Assembly (NCBI RefSeq): GCF_000687715.1
Contig: NZ_JHXD01000014.1
Span: 1-64,000 of the forward strand
Length of the DNA stretch: 64,000 nt
Direction: 5' to 3'
From: Xylanibacter ruminicola Ga6B6
GTDB lineage: Bacteria; Bacteroidota; Bacteroidia; Bacteroidales; Bacteroidaceae
Below, one piece after another: positions 27,203 to 36,855 of the stretch; within the stretch, counting starts at the first letter, position 1, and every line of letters starts with the position of its first letter. The notes beneath the pieces were generated by a model. It was given only the letters and a program-made list of their open reading frames with translations. It was not told where the DNA came from and did no database searches. Position numbers and translations under genes: made by a program.

Positions 27203-27210
27203 CAAAATTA
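27203..27210 (-). promoter_or_regulatory. Promoter -7 box for the dnaN gene run
   Basis: The minus strand reads TAATTTTG, 44 bases before the ATG at 27158. A weaker plus-strand box (TAATTTCG, 27274-27281) for the DUF3127 gene lies in the same spacer. Confidence 0.55.
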
Positions 27211-27325
27211 CAAAAAAAAGTTGTAATGAGCAAAAAAAAGAGCAGAAATGTGCGTTATTCAAACTATTTTTAGTAATTTCGCACTCTGAAAACGATATTT
27301 TCAACAAAATAAAACAAAAAAGATA

Positions 27326-27706
27326 ATGGAATTAACAGGTAAAATCATTGCGGTAATGGAAGCCCGCGGAGGCGTTTCGGCCCGTACAGGCAACTCATGG
27401 AAGACTCAGGAATACGTTTTGGAGGTTCCTGGTCAGTATCCTAAGCGTTGCGTTTTTAACGTATTTGGTGAGGACAGAATCAATCAGTTCAATATCCAGA
27501 ATGGTGACGAGCTTACCATCCAGTTTGATATTGATGCTCGCGAATATAATGGTCGTTGGTATAACGATGTACGTGCTTACAACGTTATCCGTGGTCAGCA
27601 GCCTGTGGCCGGTGCTCCTGTAGCAGCTCCTTCAGCAGCTACATCACCATTTCCACCAGCACAGGAGCCTGCTAGCGAGGGTTCGTCTGACGATCTGCCA
27701 TTCTAA
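27326..27706 (+). CDS. DUF3127 protein with an SSB-like C-terminal tip
   Basis: A 126-residue protein. Residues 1 to about 92 match the DUF3127 family of Bacteroidota (MELTGKIIAVMEARGGVSAR, EVPGQYPKRCVFNVFGED), small beta-rich, OB-like proteins. A Pro/Ala-rich linker follows, and the last residues are SSDDLPF, strikingly like the acidic DDIPF tip by which SSB recruits repair proteins. A single-strand DNA-related role is therefore plausible but not shown. A consensus-like but weak promoter (TAATTTCG) precedes it and a strong terminator follows. It is divergent from dnaN. Confidence 0.8.
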   Translation: MELTGKIIAVMEARGGVSARTGNSWKTQEYVLEVPGQYPKRCVFNVFGEDRINQFNIQNGDELTIQFDIDAREYNGRWYNDVRAYNVIRGQQPVAGAPVAAPSAATSPFPPAQEPASEGSSDDLPF

Positions 27707-27732
27707 GAGATTTATCCAAGAAATAAGGCTAT

Positions 27733-27764
27733 AGTCCTCACGGTTGTGGGGACTTTTCTTTTTT
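27733..27764 (+). terminator. Intrinsic terminator of the DUF3127 gene
   Basis: AGTCCTCAC at 27733-27741 pairs with GTGGGGACT at 27746-27754 around a 4-base loop, followed by a T-rich tract. Confidence 0.85.
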
Positions 27765-27831
27765 TACGAGAATCCATATTATGATAAATAGAAGTTTCTG
27801 TTTTTGCGATATTTCGAACCAATGGTCAGGT

Positions 27832-27859
27832 TGCTTCAAAATATCGAAGTTTTGAAGCA
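27832..27859. repeat. 10-base-pair hairpin downstream of the methyltransferase gene
   Basis: TGCTTCAAAA at 27832-27841 and TTTTGAAGCA at 27850-27859 are complementary around an 8-base loop. No T-run follows on either strand, so its role as a terminator of the minus-strand gene ending at 27902 is doubtful. Confidence 0.5.
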
Positions 27860-27901
27860 TCTGCTTTAACGATGCTAATTGAATAATATTGTTATGTTAG
27901 A

Positions 27902-28612
27902 TTATTTGACATAGAAATCCTTAGTAAGATTGTGGTACCAATCGCTGCGCTGACCTGGGAATGATTCTAATACTTGCTCTTCGAAATTTACTTGTTCTAC
28001 GGGATGCTTTCTAAACTCAACCAAATGACGTTTAGGCAGTTTGTTGGGCGTAGTTTTAATCAGACAGATTCTGGTCAAGAATAATCCCTCGAAAGCTGCG
28101 GCTGACTCTACGTTATCCTGATTATCGGCAGGAATAACTAACGACAGAATACCATCGGTTTTTAGCAGCTTACTGGCTACGTGCATCAGACTCTCGTACG
28201 TTAAACTTACAGCGTGACGGGCCAGCGTTCGTTGATCTTGTGGGCACGTGAGTGAATCAACGAAATATGGTGGATTACACACGATGACATCATACCCTGC
28301 TTTGTCATCCATTTTTGTAGCATCTTCTCTATTTATCATAATCCGGTTGACGAATGGAGAGCCTACTACGTTTTCCTGGGCTTGATGGACAGCATCTTCA
28401 TCGATATCAATGCCTGTAACTTGCGCTTCAGGAAAGCGTTGAGCCATCATTAGTGCTACCAGTCCGGTGCCCGTTCCGATGTCCAGAATACGTGCTGCTG
28501 CAATGGGCGCGTTAGCCCATGCGCCAAGCAGTGTGCCATCAGTACCAACCTTCATGGCGCAACGGTCCTGATAAACAGTGAATTGTTTGAATTGAAAGCT
28601 GTTTTTTGCCAT
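27902..28612 (-). CDS. TrmN6-like tRNA1(Val) adenine-N6-methyltransferase
   Basis: A 236-residue class I SAM-dependent methyltransferase. Motif I is ILDIGTGTGLVALMMAQR near residue 42, followed by VTGIDIDEDAV and the N6-adenine signature VIVCNPPYFVDSL near residue 108. The start MAKNSFQFKQFTVYQDRCAM with KVGTDGTLLGAW matches the YfiC/TrmN6 group, which methylates A37 of tRNA1(Val). The substrate assignment is by family only. The promoter TAACTTTG (28621-28628) is just 8 bases from the ATG, so the mRNA is probably leaderless. It is divergent from lon. Confidence 0.85.
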   Translation of the reverse strand: MAKNSFQFKQFTVYQDRCAMKVGTDGTLLGAWANAPIAAARILDIGTGTGLVALMMAQRFPEAQVTGIDIDEDAVHQAQENVVGSPFVNRIMINREDATKMDDKAGYDVIVCNPPYFVDSLTCPQDQRTLARHAVSLTYESLMHVASKLLKTDGILSLVIPADNQDNVESAAAFEGLFLTRICLIKTTPNKLPKRHLVEFRKHPVEQVNFEEQVLESFPGQRSDWYHNLTKDFYVK

Positions 28613-28620
28613 AATCGCGG

Positions 28621-28628
28621 CAAAGTTA
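28621..28628 (-). promoter_or_regulatory. Promoter -7 box of the methyltransferase gene, 8 bases from the ATG
   Basis: The minus strand reads TAACTTTG followed by CCGCGATT and the ATG. No room remains for a ribosome binding site. Confidence 0.6.
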
Positions 28629-28682
28629 CTAATAATTTGTTAATTCTTGCCCCTTTCGTACGTATTTCTTAATTTTTATTAG

Positions 28683-28690
28683 TAACTTTG
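28683..28690 (+). promoter_or_regulatory. Promoter -7 box for lon
   Basis: TAACTTTG, 24 bases before the ATG at 28715. Confidence 0.6.
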
Positions 28691-28714
28691 CACCCCGATT
28701 TAATAATTTTGAAA

Positions 28715-31177
28715 ATGAGTAACCAGAATAATAATTCAGCATTTCAGATGATTGCTGATGTAGATGGAGATTTGAAGGATTTTTTGAATGTTCACACGCC
28801 TGACCGTGTGCCCATTCTGGCTTTGCGCAATATGGTTCTGTTCCCCGGTGTGGTAACGCCGATTCTTATTGGTCGTCAGGCCAGCAAAGCCTTGGTTGAA
28901 AAAGCTGAGAAGAAAGGTTTGATAATTGGCGTTGTAGCCCAGCGCGATCCCGATGTGGATTATCCCGATAAGCACGACCTGTTTGAGGTGGGTGTTTATG
29001 CCAAGGTGATGAAGCTCCTCACCCTACCCAATGGCAATATTACCGCCATTCTGCAGGGCTTGGGACGCTTGGAACTGAACGATATTGTTGCTACATCGCC
29101 TTATCTTGAGGGCGACGTGACAGCGCTTGAGGAGGATCTGCCCGATCCAAAGGATCGTGAGTTCAATACAGCTGTGGCCGATCTACGCGAAATGGTTAGC
29201 AGATACGTTTCGGTATCGGAAGAAATCCCCGACGAGGCCAGCTTTGCTATCAAGAATATCTCGAACAAGGTGATGATGCTTAACTTTGTGTGCACCAACA
29301 TGCCGTTCAACTACAAGGAGAAGCAGAAACTGCTGGAAATCGGTCTTGTAAAGGAGCGCCTGTTCACCACCATGAAGATGCTGAACCGCGAGATTAACCT
29401 GCAGAACCTGAAGGCAGATATCCGTAACAAAACCCGTGAGGATATCGACGAGCAGCAGCGTAACTACTTCCTGCAGCAGCAGATTAAGAACATGCAGGCT
29501 GAGATGGGTAACGGCGAGTCGCCCGAGAAGCACGAGCTGCTTACCAAAGGCCGCTACAAGATGTGGAAGTTCGAGATTGGTAAGTATTTCCGTAAGGAGT
29601 GCGACAAACTGGATAACCTGAACCCACAGAGTCCTGAGTATAACGTGCAGCTTACTTACCTGCAAACGCTGGTAAACCTGCCATGGGGCGAATATACCGT
29701 TGACGATCTGAACCTGAAGCGTGCCAAGCGCATCCTGGATAAGGACCACTATGGTATGGAGAAGGTTAAGGAGCGTATCCTTGAGTATATGGCTGTGCTG
29801 GCTCTGCGTGGCGATCTTAAGTCGCCTATCCTGTGCCTCTATGGCCCTCCAGGTGTTGGTAAGACATCGTTGGGTAAGTCGATTGCCGCTGCCATGAAGC
29901 GTAAGTATGTACGTGTTTCGCTTGGTGGACTGCACGACGAGGCTGAGATTCGCGGTCACCGTCGTACCTACATCGGGGCTATGCCTGGACGTATCATCAA
30001 GAGCATCCAGAAGGCTGGCTCGAGCAACCCCGTATTCATTCTCGACGAGATTGATAAAGTAACACAGAATACCCACAATGGCGACCCTGCATCGGCCCTG
30101 CTCGAGGTGCTCGATCCAGAGCAGAACAACGCCTTCCACGATAACTATCTGGATGTGGATTACGACCTCTCGAAGGTGCTGTTCATTGCAACGGCCAACA
30201 ACCTGAGCACGATTCCTCGTCCCCTACTCGACCGTATGGAGGTTATCGATGTAAGTGGTTATATCACAGAGGAAAAGATTGAAATCGCAAAGCGTCACTT
30301 GATACCACGCGAGCTGGATAATACCGGTTTGAATATCGAGGCAAGCATGAAGCCTTCGTTCAATAAGGCTGCCATCGAGATGATTATTGAGCGTTATACC
30401 CGTGAGAGCGGTGTTCGTCAGCTCGAGAAGCAAATCAACAAGGCCCTGCGTAAGATTGCCTTTAAGCGCCAGATTGAGGATGGTACTGAATACAAGAAGA
30501 TTACCCCCAACGAGCTGGAGGGACTGCTTGGCAAGCCACCTTTCTATCGTGATATCTATCAGGGCAACAATTATGCCGGTGTGGTAACAGGTCTGGCCTG
30601 GACTTCGGTTGGCGGTGAGATTCTGTTTATCGAGACATCGCTCTCAAAGGGTAAGGGCTCAAAGCTTACACTTACCGGTAACCTGGGTGATGTGATGAAG
30701 GAGTCGGCCATCCTGGCTGTTGAGTACGTGAAGGCTCATGCCGAGACGCTGAACATCGACTACCGCATTTTCGATAACTGGAATATTCATATCCATGTGC
30801 CCGAGGGTGCTACACCCAAGGACGGTCCTTCGGCTGGTATCACTATCGCCACCTCGATTGCCTCTGCCCTCACCCAGCGTAAGGTGCGTAAGAACACCGC
30901 TATGACCGGTGAGATCACCCTGCGCGGAAAGGTTCTGCCTGTAGGTGGTATTAAGGAGAAGATTCTGGCCGCTAAGCGTGCCGGTATCACCGATATTGTG
31001 ATGTGTCAGGAGAACGAGAAGGATATCCTTGAGATTCCCGATATGTACCTGCAGGGCGTTAACTTCCACTATGTGGAGAACGTGCAGGATGTATGGGATT
31101 TTGCCCTGACCGATGAGATTGTAAAGAATCCGCTCGATTTCACTATCCCCGAGGAGAATAAGGATTCGAAGAATTAA
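28715..31177 (+). CDS. lon: ATP-dependent protease Lon
   Basis: An 820-residue protease. The N-terminal substrate-binding domain (about 35-230, [19 protein letters not shown]) is followed by an AAA+ module (Walker [17 protein letters not shown]; Walker [13 protein letters not shown]) and a C-terminal Ser/Lys protease: [11 protein letters not shown] with the catalytic Ser and [17 protein letters not shown] with the Lys. It degrades misfolded and regulatory proteins in the cytoplasm. The start at 28715 follows a clear promoter; an earlier in-frame TTG lies inside the promoter box. The tgt gene begins 24 bases later. Confidence 0.97.
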   Translation: MSNQNNNSAFQMIADVDGDLKDFLNVHTPDRVPILALRNMVLFPGVVTPILIGRQASKALVEKAEKKGLIIGVVAQRDPDVDYPDKHDLFEVGVYAKVMKLLTLPNGNITAILQGLGRLELNDIVATSPYLEGDVTALEEDLPDPKDREFNTAVADLREMVSRYVSVSEEIPDEASFAIKNISNKVMMLNFVCTNMPFNYKEKQKLLEIGLVKERLFTTMKMLNREINLQNLKADIRNKTREDIDEQQRNYFLQQQIKNMQAEMGNGESPEKHELLTKGRYKMWKFEIGKYFRKECDKLDNLNPQSPEYNVQLTYLQTLVNLPWGEYTVDDLNLKRAKRILDKDHYGMEKVKERILEYMAVLALRGDLKSPILCLYGPPGVGKTSLGKSIAAAMKRKYVRVSLGGLHDEAEIRGHRRTYIGAMPGRIIKSIQKAGSSNPVFILDEIDKVTQNTHNGDPASALLEVLDPEQNNAFHDNYLDVDYDLSKVLFIATANNLSTIPRPLLDRMEVIDVSGYITEEKIEIAKRHLIPRELDNTGLNIEASMKPSFNKAAIEMIIERYTRESGVRQLEKQINKALRKIAFKRQIEDGTEYKKITPNELEGLLGKPPFYRDIYQGNNYAGVVTGLAWTSVGGEILFIETSLSKGKGSKLTLTGNLGDVMKESAILAVEYVKAHAETLNIDYRIFDNWNIHIHVPEGATPKDGPSAGITIATSIASALTQRKVRKNTAMTGEITLRGKVLPVGGIKEKILAAKRAGITDIVMCQENEKDILEIPDMYLQGVNFHYVENVQDVWDFALTDEIVKNPLDFTIPEENKDSKN

Positions 31178-31201
31178 GATTGAAGATTTGAAGTATTTGA
31201 A

Positions 31202-32344
31202 ATGACATTTGAAGTACAACATACCGATGCAGCCAGCGATGCCCGTGCGGGATTGATTACCACCGATCACGGACAGATTCAAACTCCTATCTTTATGCCT
31301 GTTGGCACAGTAGGAAGCGTAAAGGGTGTGCACTTTAGCGAACTGCGTGAGCAGGTTAAGGCACAGATTATCCTTGGTAACACTTATCATCTGTATCTGC
31401 GTCCAGGTCTCGACATTCTGCGCCAGGCAGGTGGCTTGCATAAGTTTAATACTTGGGATCGTCCTATCCTTACCGATTCGGGCGGTTTCCAGGTCTTTTC
31501 GTTGACAGGTATTCGTAAGCTTCGTGAGGAAGGTTGCGAGTTCCGTAGTCACATCGATGGTTCTAAGCATATTTTTACGCCCGAGAACGTGATGGACACC
31601 GAGCGTGTGATTGGTGCCGATATCATGATGGCGTTCGACGAGTGCCCACCGGGACAGAGCGACTATAAGTATGCCGAGAACAGTCTGCGCCTCACCCAGC
31701 GATGGCTGGAGCGCTGCGTAAAGCGTTTTAACGAAACCGAGCCCCTGTATGGCTACAACCAGACGTTGTTCCCCATTGTGCAGGGCTGTACCTATAAGGA
31801 CCTGCGCCAGGATGCTGCCAAGCACGTGTGCGATGTGCTGGCTAAGCTGAACGACGGCGGTGGTGCTTCGATTGGTGGACTGGCCGTGGGCGAGCCTACC
31901 GAGGTGATGTACGAGATGATCGAGGTGGTAAACGAGATTCTGCCTAAGTCGCGTCCACGTTACCTGATGGGTGTTGGTACACCTCAGAACATTCTGGAGG
32001 GTATCGAGCGCGGTGTGGATATGTTCGACTGCGTAATGCCAACCCGTAACGGTCGTAACGCCATGCTGTTTACCTACGAGGGAACGATGAACATGCGTAA
32101 CAAGAAATGGGAGAACGACTTCTCGCCCATCGATCCCGATGGCTGCGAGATCGACCGCATACATAGCAAGGCCTACCTGCATCACCTGTTCAAGGCTCAG
32201 GAGCTGCTGGCCATGCAGATTGCCTCGATTCATAACCTGGCGTTCTATCTGCGCTTGGTGGGCGATGCCCGACAGCACATCATTGCAGGCGACTTTGTAC
32301 AGTGGAAACGTTCGGTTATCGATCAATTAGGAAGAAGACGATGA
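31202..32344 (+). CDS. tgt: tRNA-guanine(34) transglycosylase with altered zinc site
   Basis: A 380-residue enzyme that exchanges guanine for preQ1 at position 34 of GUN-anticodon tRNAs. Catalytic segments are LTDSGGFQVFSL (first Asp), GGLAVGEP, and FDCVMPTRNGRNAMLF (nucleophilic Asp). The usual zinc motif CxCxxC before the AYLHHL helix is not present: the segment reads DPDGCEIDRIHSKAYLHHL, with one Cys. I recall similar loss in other Bacteroidota Tgt proteins, so it is probably a lineage feature. Its stop overlaps the next ATG by 4 bases. Confidence 0.93.
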   Translation: MTFEVQHTDAASDARAGLITTDHGQIQTPIFMPVGTVGSVKGVHFSELREQVKAQIILGNTYHLYLRPGLDILRQAGGLHKFNTWDRPILTDSGGFQVFSLTGIRKLREEGCEFRSHIDGSKHIFTPENVMDTERVIGADIMMAFDECPPGQSDYKYAENSLRLTQRWLERCVKRFNETEPLYGYNQTLFPIVQGCTYKDLRQDAAKHVCDVLAKLNDGGGASIGGLAVGEPTEVMYEMIEVVNEILPKSRPRYLMGVGTPQNILEGIERGVDMFDCVMPTRNGRNAMLFTYEGTMNMRNKKWENDFSPIDPDGCEIDRIHSKAYLHHLFKAQELLAMQIASIHNLAFYLRLVGDARQHIIAGDFVQWKRSVIDQLGRRR

Positions 32345-33522
32345 AAGAAGCATTTCGTAAGATAAAACATTGGCTGCGATGGCTGCGTTGGCTTAAATGC
32401 CTGAGATGCCTCAGGGTGCTGAATCCGTTCAGTTACCTTAAAAGGCTTGACCGCTACATCATAGCCAAGTTTATTGGTACTTACATCTTCTCGATTATCC
32501 TCATTATCTCTATCTCGATAGTGTTTGATGTGAACGAGAACCTGGCTAAGTTCTCTACCTATAACGCACCGCTCAAGGCGATTGTATTTGATTACTACGC
32601 CAACTTTGTGCCCTACTTCGCTAACCTCTTCTCACCGTTGTTTGTGTTTATTGCCGTCATCTTCTTTACCAGTAAGCTGGCGGGCAATAGCGAGATTATA
32701 GCCATGCTGGCAGCTGGTGTAAGCTTTAAGCGCCTGCTGCGCCCTTATATGATATCGGCGGCATTGATTGCTGCCGTTAACTTTTATCTGGGCGGCTATG
32801 TGATTCCTAAGGGCAACCAGGTTAAGATGGATTTCGAGGCCAAGTACAAGAACAAGGAGCGTAACCTTTCGGCCAACAACGTGCAGCTGATGGTGCAGCC
32901 GGGTGTGATTGCCTATCTGCAGCAGTACGACGACGTGACCAAGACGGGTTACGGTTTCTCGCTCGATAAGTTCGAGAACAAGAAGCTGGTGAGCCACATG
33001 ACGGCCTCGGTTATCCGCTACGATTCTATCAGCGACAGCCGTTACCACTGGAAGGCTCAGAGCTATAAGATACGTACACTGAAGGGTTTGCGCGAGGAGA
33101 TCGAATCGGGTGCAGTTATCGATACCTTGATACAGATGGAGCCTATGGACCTGGTGTTCTCAAAGGGACAGCAGGAAACCCTTACCTCTACCGAGCTGAG
33201 CGATTATATCTCGAAACAGGTTGAGCGCGGATCGGTTAACGTGGTGCAGTACGAGGTTGAGTACCACAAGCGCATAGCCACCTCGTTTGCATCGTTTATC
33301 CTCACCATGATTGGTGTGTCGCTGTCAAGTCGCAAGCGTAAGGGCGGCATGGGTATGTACCTGGGTATAGGTCTGGCCCTGTCGTTCGGTTATATCCTGT
33401 TGCAGACTATCAGTGCCACCTTCGCCATCAATGCCGACACGCCTGCGCTGTTGGCTGCGTGGATACCTAACTTATTATATGTAATCATAGCATACTTCTG
33501 CTATAGACAAGCACCGAATTAA
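32341..33522 (+). CDS. LptF/LptG family permease
   Basis: A 393-residue inner membrane protein of the YjgP/YjgQ (LptF/G) family. A highly basic N-terminal stretch (WLRWLRWLKCLRCLR) precedes LDRYIIAKFIGTYIFSI, the conserved first transmembrane helix. Further helices lie near residues 65-110 and three more at the C-terminus around a large periplasmic domain. With LptB and LptC it extracts lipopolysaccharide for transport to the cell surface; LptC is encoded at 51445-52110. The ATG overlaps the tgt stop, and the stop overlaps the helicase ATG by one base, so translation is coupled. Confidence 0.88.
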   Translation: MKEAFRKIKHWLRWLRWLKCLRCLRVLNPFSYLKRLDRYIIAKFIGTYIFSIILIISISIVFDVNENLAKFSTYNAPLKAIVFDYYANFVPYFANLFSPLFVFIAVIFFTSKLAGNSEIIAMLAAGVSFKRLLRPYMISAALIAAVNFYLGGYVIPKGNQVKMDFEAKYKNKERNLSANNVQLMVQPGVIAYLQQYDDVTKTGYGFSLDKFENKKLVSHMTASVIRYDSISDSRYHWKAQSYKIRTLKGLREEIESGAVIDTLIQMEPMDLVFSKGQQETLTSTELSDYISKQVERGSVNVVQYEVEYHKRIATSFASFILTMIGVSLSSRKRKGGMGMYLGIGLALSFGYILLQTISATFAINADTPALLAAWIPNLLYVIIAYFCYRQAPN

Positions 33523-34823
33523 TGAAATTTGAAGAAACATATTTGAACGATAATATCCTCGATGCGCTGTACGACATGCACTTCGAAGATATGACGCCCA
33601 TCCAGGAGCAGTGTATTCCTGAGATTCTGGATGGATACGATGTACTGGGTGTGGCCCAGACTGGTACCGGAAAAACTGCAGCCTACCTGCTGCCTATCCT
33701 TTCTGAACTCGATGATGGCGACTATCCCAAGGATGCCATCAACGCCATCATCATGTCGCCTACCCGCGAGCTGGCTCAACAGATAGATCAGGCCATGCAG
33801 GGCTTTGGTTATTATCTCGACGATGTGAGCAGCGTGGCTGTTTACGGCGGTAACGATGGTAACCGATACGATCAGGAGTTGCGCTCGATGCGTATGGGTG
33901 CCGATGTACTGATTGCCACACCAGGCCGACTGCTCAGTCACCTCAAGGTAGGTAATCTCGACCTCTCCCGTTGCTCATTCTTTGTGCTCGATGAGGCCGA
34001 CCGCATGCTCGATATGGGCTTTATCGAGGATATCATGAAGATTGTAAAGGAGTTGCCCGACAGCTGTCAGCGCATCATGTTCTCGGCCACCATGCCTAAG
34101 AAGATCCGTGAGCTGGCCGTACAGCTGCTGCACAACCCCGTTGAGATACAGATTGCCGTATCAAAGCCTGCCGAGAAGATTCACCAGATGGCTTACGTGT
34201 GCTACGAGCCACAGAAGCTGAAGATTATTCAGAACATCTTTAAGAAAGGCGACCTGCAGCGCGTGATTATCTTCTCGGGTAAGAAGGAGCGCGTAAAAGA
34301 GGTTACCCGCAAGCTGAAGTCAATGCACGTTAACTGCGACCAGATGCACTCCGACCTCTCGCAGGCCGAGCGCGATGAAGCTATGTACCGCTTTAAGGCC
34401 GGACAGACCGATGTGCTGGTGGCTACCGATATTGTGGCCCGTGGTATCGATATCGACGATATCCGACTGGTTATCAACTACGATGTGCCATCTGATAGCG
34501 AGGATTACGTACACCGTATCGGTCGTACAGCCCGTGCCGATCGCGATGGTGAGGCCATCACCTTTGTGAGCGATACCGATATGTACCGTTTCCAAAGTAT
34601 CGAGCACTTCTTAGGTAAAGAGGTTGAGAAGCTGCCCCTGCCCGAAGGCCTGGGCGAAGCTCCCGAATATAAGAAACGCGAAAAGAAACCCACCAGTCGC
34701 CGCAACGGTCGTTGGCATTCAAAGGGCCACGGCGGTCACGGAGGTGGTGGCAAAGGCCACGGAAACGGCAAAGGTAAGGGCCAAGGCAAGCAAGGTCAAG
34801 GTAATAAAAATAAAAAAGTATGA
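33522..34823 (+). CDS. DEAD-box ATP-dependent RNA helicase
   Basis: A 433-residue helicase. Motifs in order: Q motif region (MTPIQEQCIPEILDG), motif I AQTGTGKTAAY, Ia PTRELAQQI, motif II VLDEADRMLDMG, motif III FSATMPKKI, and C-terminal motif VI YVHRIGRTARAD. The last 65 residues form a low-complexity, Gly/Lys/His-rich basic tail (GHGGGGKGHGNGKGK), probably for RNA binding. It resembles RhlE-type helicases used in ribosome assembly or RNA decay in the cold. It overlaps LptF/G by 1 base and ispE by 4 bases. Confidence 0.93.
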   Translation: MKFEETYLNDNILDALYDMHFEDMTPIQEQCIPEILDGYDVLGVAQTGTGKTAAYLLPILSELDDGDYPKDAINAIIMSPTRELAQQIDQAMQGFGYYLDDVSSVAVYGGNDGNRYDQELRSMRMGADVLIATPGRLLSHLKVGNLDLSRCSFFVLDEADRMLDMGFIEDIMKIVKELPDSCQRIMFSATMPKKIRELAVQLLHNPVEIQIAVSKPAEKIHQMAYVCYEPQKLKIIQNIFKKGDLQRVIIFSGKKERVKEVTRKLKSMHVNCDQMHSDLSQAERDEAMYRFKAGQTDVLVATDIVARGIDIDDIRLVINYDVPSDSEDYVHRIGRTARADRDGEAITFVSDTDMYRFQSIEHFLGKEVEKLPLPEGLGEAPEYKKREKKPTSRRNGRWHSKGHGGHGGGGKGHGNGKGKGQGKQGQGNKNKKV

Positions 34824-35653
34824 TAACATTTCCTATAGCAAAGATCAATCTCGGTCTGAACGTTGTCGAGAAGCGTGCTGATGGTTATCACAACCTGCAG
34901 ACGGTGTTCTTCCCTGTGCCCATCAAGGATGCGCTCGAGGCATACCCGATGGATGCCGAGTTCCCCTCGCAGGTGGATTGCGACCTGAAGGTGTCGAACA
35001 TCCATATCGACGGCGATGAGCAGCGCAACTTAGTGGTGCGTGCTTACAACCTGCTTAAACAGGATTTTCCTGATATGCCTCGCGTGCACGCGCACCTGTA
35101 TAAAGGTATACCCACGCAGGCTGGTATGGGCGGTGGATCGAGCGATTGCGGCTTTATGATTACGCTGCTTAACAAGATGTTTAACCTGGGGCTGAGCGAT
35201 GAGCAGATGATACAGTATGCCGCCCGTCTGGGTGCCGACTGCGCATTCTTTATCCTCAACAAACCTTGTTATGCCGAGGGTATCGGCGAAAAGCTGCAGC
35301 CCATAGATCTCTCATTATCAGGCTGGTATCTGTCGTTGGTTCGACCAGACATTCCGGTTTCTACCCGCGAGGCCTTTGCCTTGATTAAGCCCCACTACCC
35401 CGAGCTTAACTGTAAGGATGTAATACAGTTGCCCGTTGAGGAGTGGCGTGGCAAACTAACTAACGATTTCGAAGACAGCGTGTTTGCTGTGCATCCCGAA
35501 TTAGGTGCCGTTAAGAATCGCCTGTATGAGTTGGGCGCCACCTACGCTGCCATGTCGGGTTCGGGTTCTACCCTGTTCGCCCTGTCAAAGCAGCCGCTTA
35601 ATCTCGAAGAGTTCGCTCAAGAGGGAACATTTATTACAACTATATCAATATAA
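34820..35653 (+). CDS. ispE: 4-diphosphocytidyl-2-C-methyl-D-erythritol kinase
   Basis: A 277-residue GHMP kinase. It starts MITFPIAKINLGLNVVEKRA (substrate contact with Lys and Asn), with the ATP-binding loop PTQAGMGGGSSDCGFM near residue 95, the catalytic Asp in RLGADCAFFI near residue 140, and the C-terminal AAMSGSGSTLFAL. It phosphorylates CDP-methylerythritol in the MEP isoprenoid pathway in the cytoplasm. It is translationally coupled to the helicase gene by a 4-base overlap; galE starts 11 bases later. Confidence 0.95.
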   Translation: MITFPIAKINLGLNVVEKRADGYHNLQTVFFPVPIKDALEAYPMDAEFPSQVDCDLKVSNIHIDGDEQRNLVVRAYNLLKQDFPDMPRVHAHLYKGIPTQAGMGGGSSDCGFMITLLNKMFNLGLSDEQMIQYAARLGADCAFFILNKPCYAEGIGEKLQPIDLSLSGWYLSLVRPDIPVSTREAFALIKPHYPELNCKDVIQLPVEEWRGKLTNDFEDSVFAVHPELGAVKNRLYELGATYAAMSGSGSTLFALSKQPLNLEEFAQEGTFITTISI

Positions 35654-35664
35654 TTTAAAACATT

Positions 35665-36705
35665 ATGAAACAAACAATCCTTGTTACTGGTGGAACCGGT
35701 TTTATCGGCAGTCACACCACTGTAGAGCTGCAGGAAGCAGGCTACGAAGTTGTTATTATCGACAACCTGTCGAACTCAAACGCAAATGTAGTGGATGGTA
35801 TCGAGAAGATTACCGGCATTCGTCCTGCTTTTGAGAAGGTTGACTGCTGCGACATGGAGGCCCTCGAGGGCGTGTTCAAGAAGTACCCTAAGATCGAGGG
35901 TATCATCCACTTTGCAGCCTCGAAGGCTGTGGGTGAGAGCGTTGAGAAGCCGCTGCTGTACTACCGCAACAACCTCACTTCGCTCATCAACCTGCTGGAG
36001 CTCATGCCTAAGTACGATGTCAAGGGTATCATCTTCTCATCAAGCTGTACCGTTTACGGCCAGCCTGCACAGGAGAACCTGCCTGTTACCGAGAACGCTC
36101 CTATCCAGAAGGCTATGAGTCCTTACGGCAACACCAAGCAGGTAAACGAAGAGATTATCCAGGATTACATCCACTCTGGTGCACCTATCAAGAGCATTAT
36201 CCTGCGTTACTTCAACCCCATCGGTGCTCACCCATCAGCACTCATCGGCGAGCTGCCTAACGGTGTGCCCATGAACCTCATTCCTTTCGTTACACAGACT
36301 GCCATGGGTATCCGCGAGCAGCTGAAGATCTTCGGTAACGACTACAACACACCTGACAAGACCTGTATCCGCGACTATATCTATGTAGTTGATCTGGCTA
36401 AGGCTCACGTAAAGGCTATGGAGCGCGTGCTTGATAAGCCTGAGTGCGAGGCTGTCGAGGTATTCAACATCGGTACCGGTAAGGGTCTTTCTACCCTCGA
36501 GGTTGTAGAGGGCTTCGAGAAGGCCACTGGCGTAAAGGTTAACTGGACCTACGCTCCACGTCGCGAGGGCGATATCGAGCAGGTTTGGGGTAATGTCGAC
36601 AAGGCCAACAAGGTACTTGGCTGGAAGGCCGAGACGCCTACCGAGGAAATCCTGCGCACCGCATGGCGCTGGCAGCAGCAGCTCCGCGAGCGCGGCATTC
36701 AGTAA
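35665..36705 (+). CDS. galE: UDP-glucose 4-epimerase
   Basis: A 346-residue short-chain dehydrogenase-type epimerase. The NAD-binding loop is VTGGTGFIGSHTTVELQEAG, the catalytic Ser lies in FSSSCTVYGQP, and the Tyr-Lys pair in SPYGNTKQVNEE. Sugar-binding residues follow in ILRYFNPIGAHPSALIGE. It interconverts UDP-glucose and UDP-galactose, feeding galactose metabolism and surface polysaccharides. It is the last gene of the tgt-to-galE run and ends at a clear terminator. Confidence 0.94.
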   Translation: MKQTILVTGGTGFIGSHTTVELQEAGYEVVIIDNLSNSNANVVDGIEKITGIRPAFEKVDCCDMEALEGVFKKYPKIEGIIHFAASKAVGESVEKPLLYYRNNLTSLINLLELMPKYDVKGIIFSSSCTVYGQPAQENLPVTENAPIQKAMSPYGNTKQVNEEIIQDYIHSGAPIKSIILRYFNPIGAHPSALIGELPNGVPMNLIPFVTQTAMGIREQLKIFGNDYNTPDKTCIRDYIYVVDLAKAHVKAMERVLDKPECEAVEVFNIGTGKGLSTLEVVEGFEKATGVKVNWTYAPRREGDIEQVWGNVDKANKVLGWKAETPTEEILRTAWRWQQQLRERGIQ

Positions 36706-36718
36706 TACAATATCAAAA

Positions 36719-36748
36719 GGAAGAACATCCAATGTTCTTCCTTTTTTT
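36719..36748 (+). terminator. Intrinsic terminator after galE
   Basis: GGAAGAACA at 36719-36727 pairs with TGTTCTTCC at 36733-36741, followed by seven T. A near-identical hairpin ends the phosphatase gene at 39832-39860. Confidence 0.9.
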
Positions 36749-36823
36749 ATCCTTTTCCCAACCCTCAAGGGATAAGGTAATCGAAAAAACACGATAAATT
36801 GTCATTATATTTAAAAATATTTG

Positions 36824-36831
36824 TATATTTG
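36824..36831 (+). promoter_or_regulatory. Promoter -7 box for the binding protein / phosphatase unit
   Basis: TATATTTG, 24 bases before the ATG at 36856. Confidence 0.6.
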
Positions 36832-36855
36832 CAGCAAAATATATAAGTATTACCG

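Noticed and set aside
28688..28714. Upstream TTG start for lon
   Set aside because: The TTG is the last part of the promoter -7 box, so it would not be transcribed; the ATG at 28715 is used instead.
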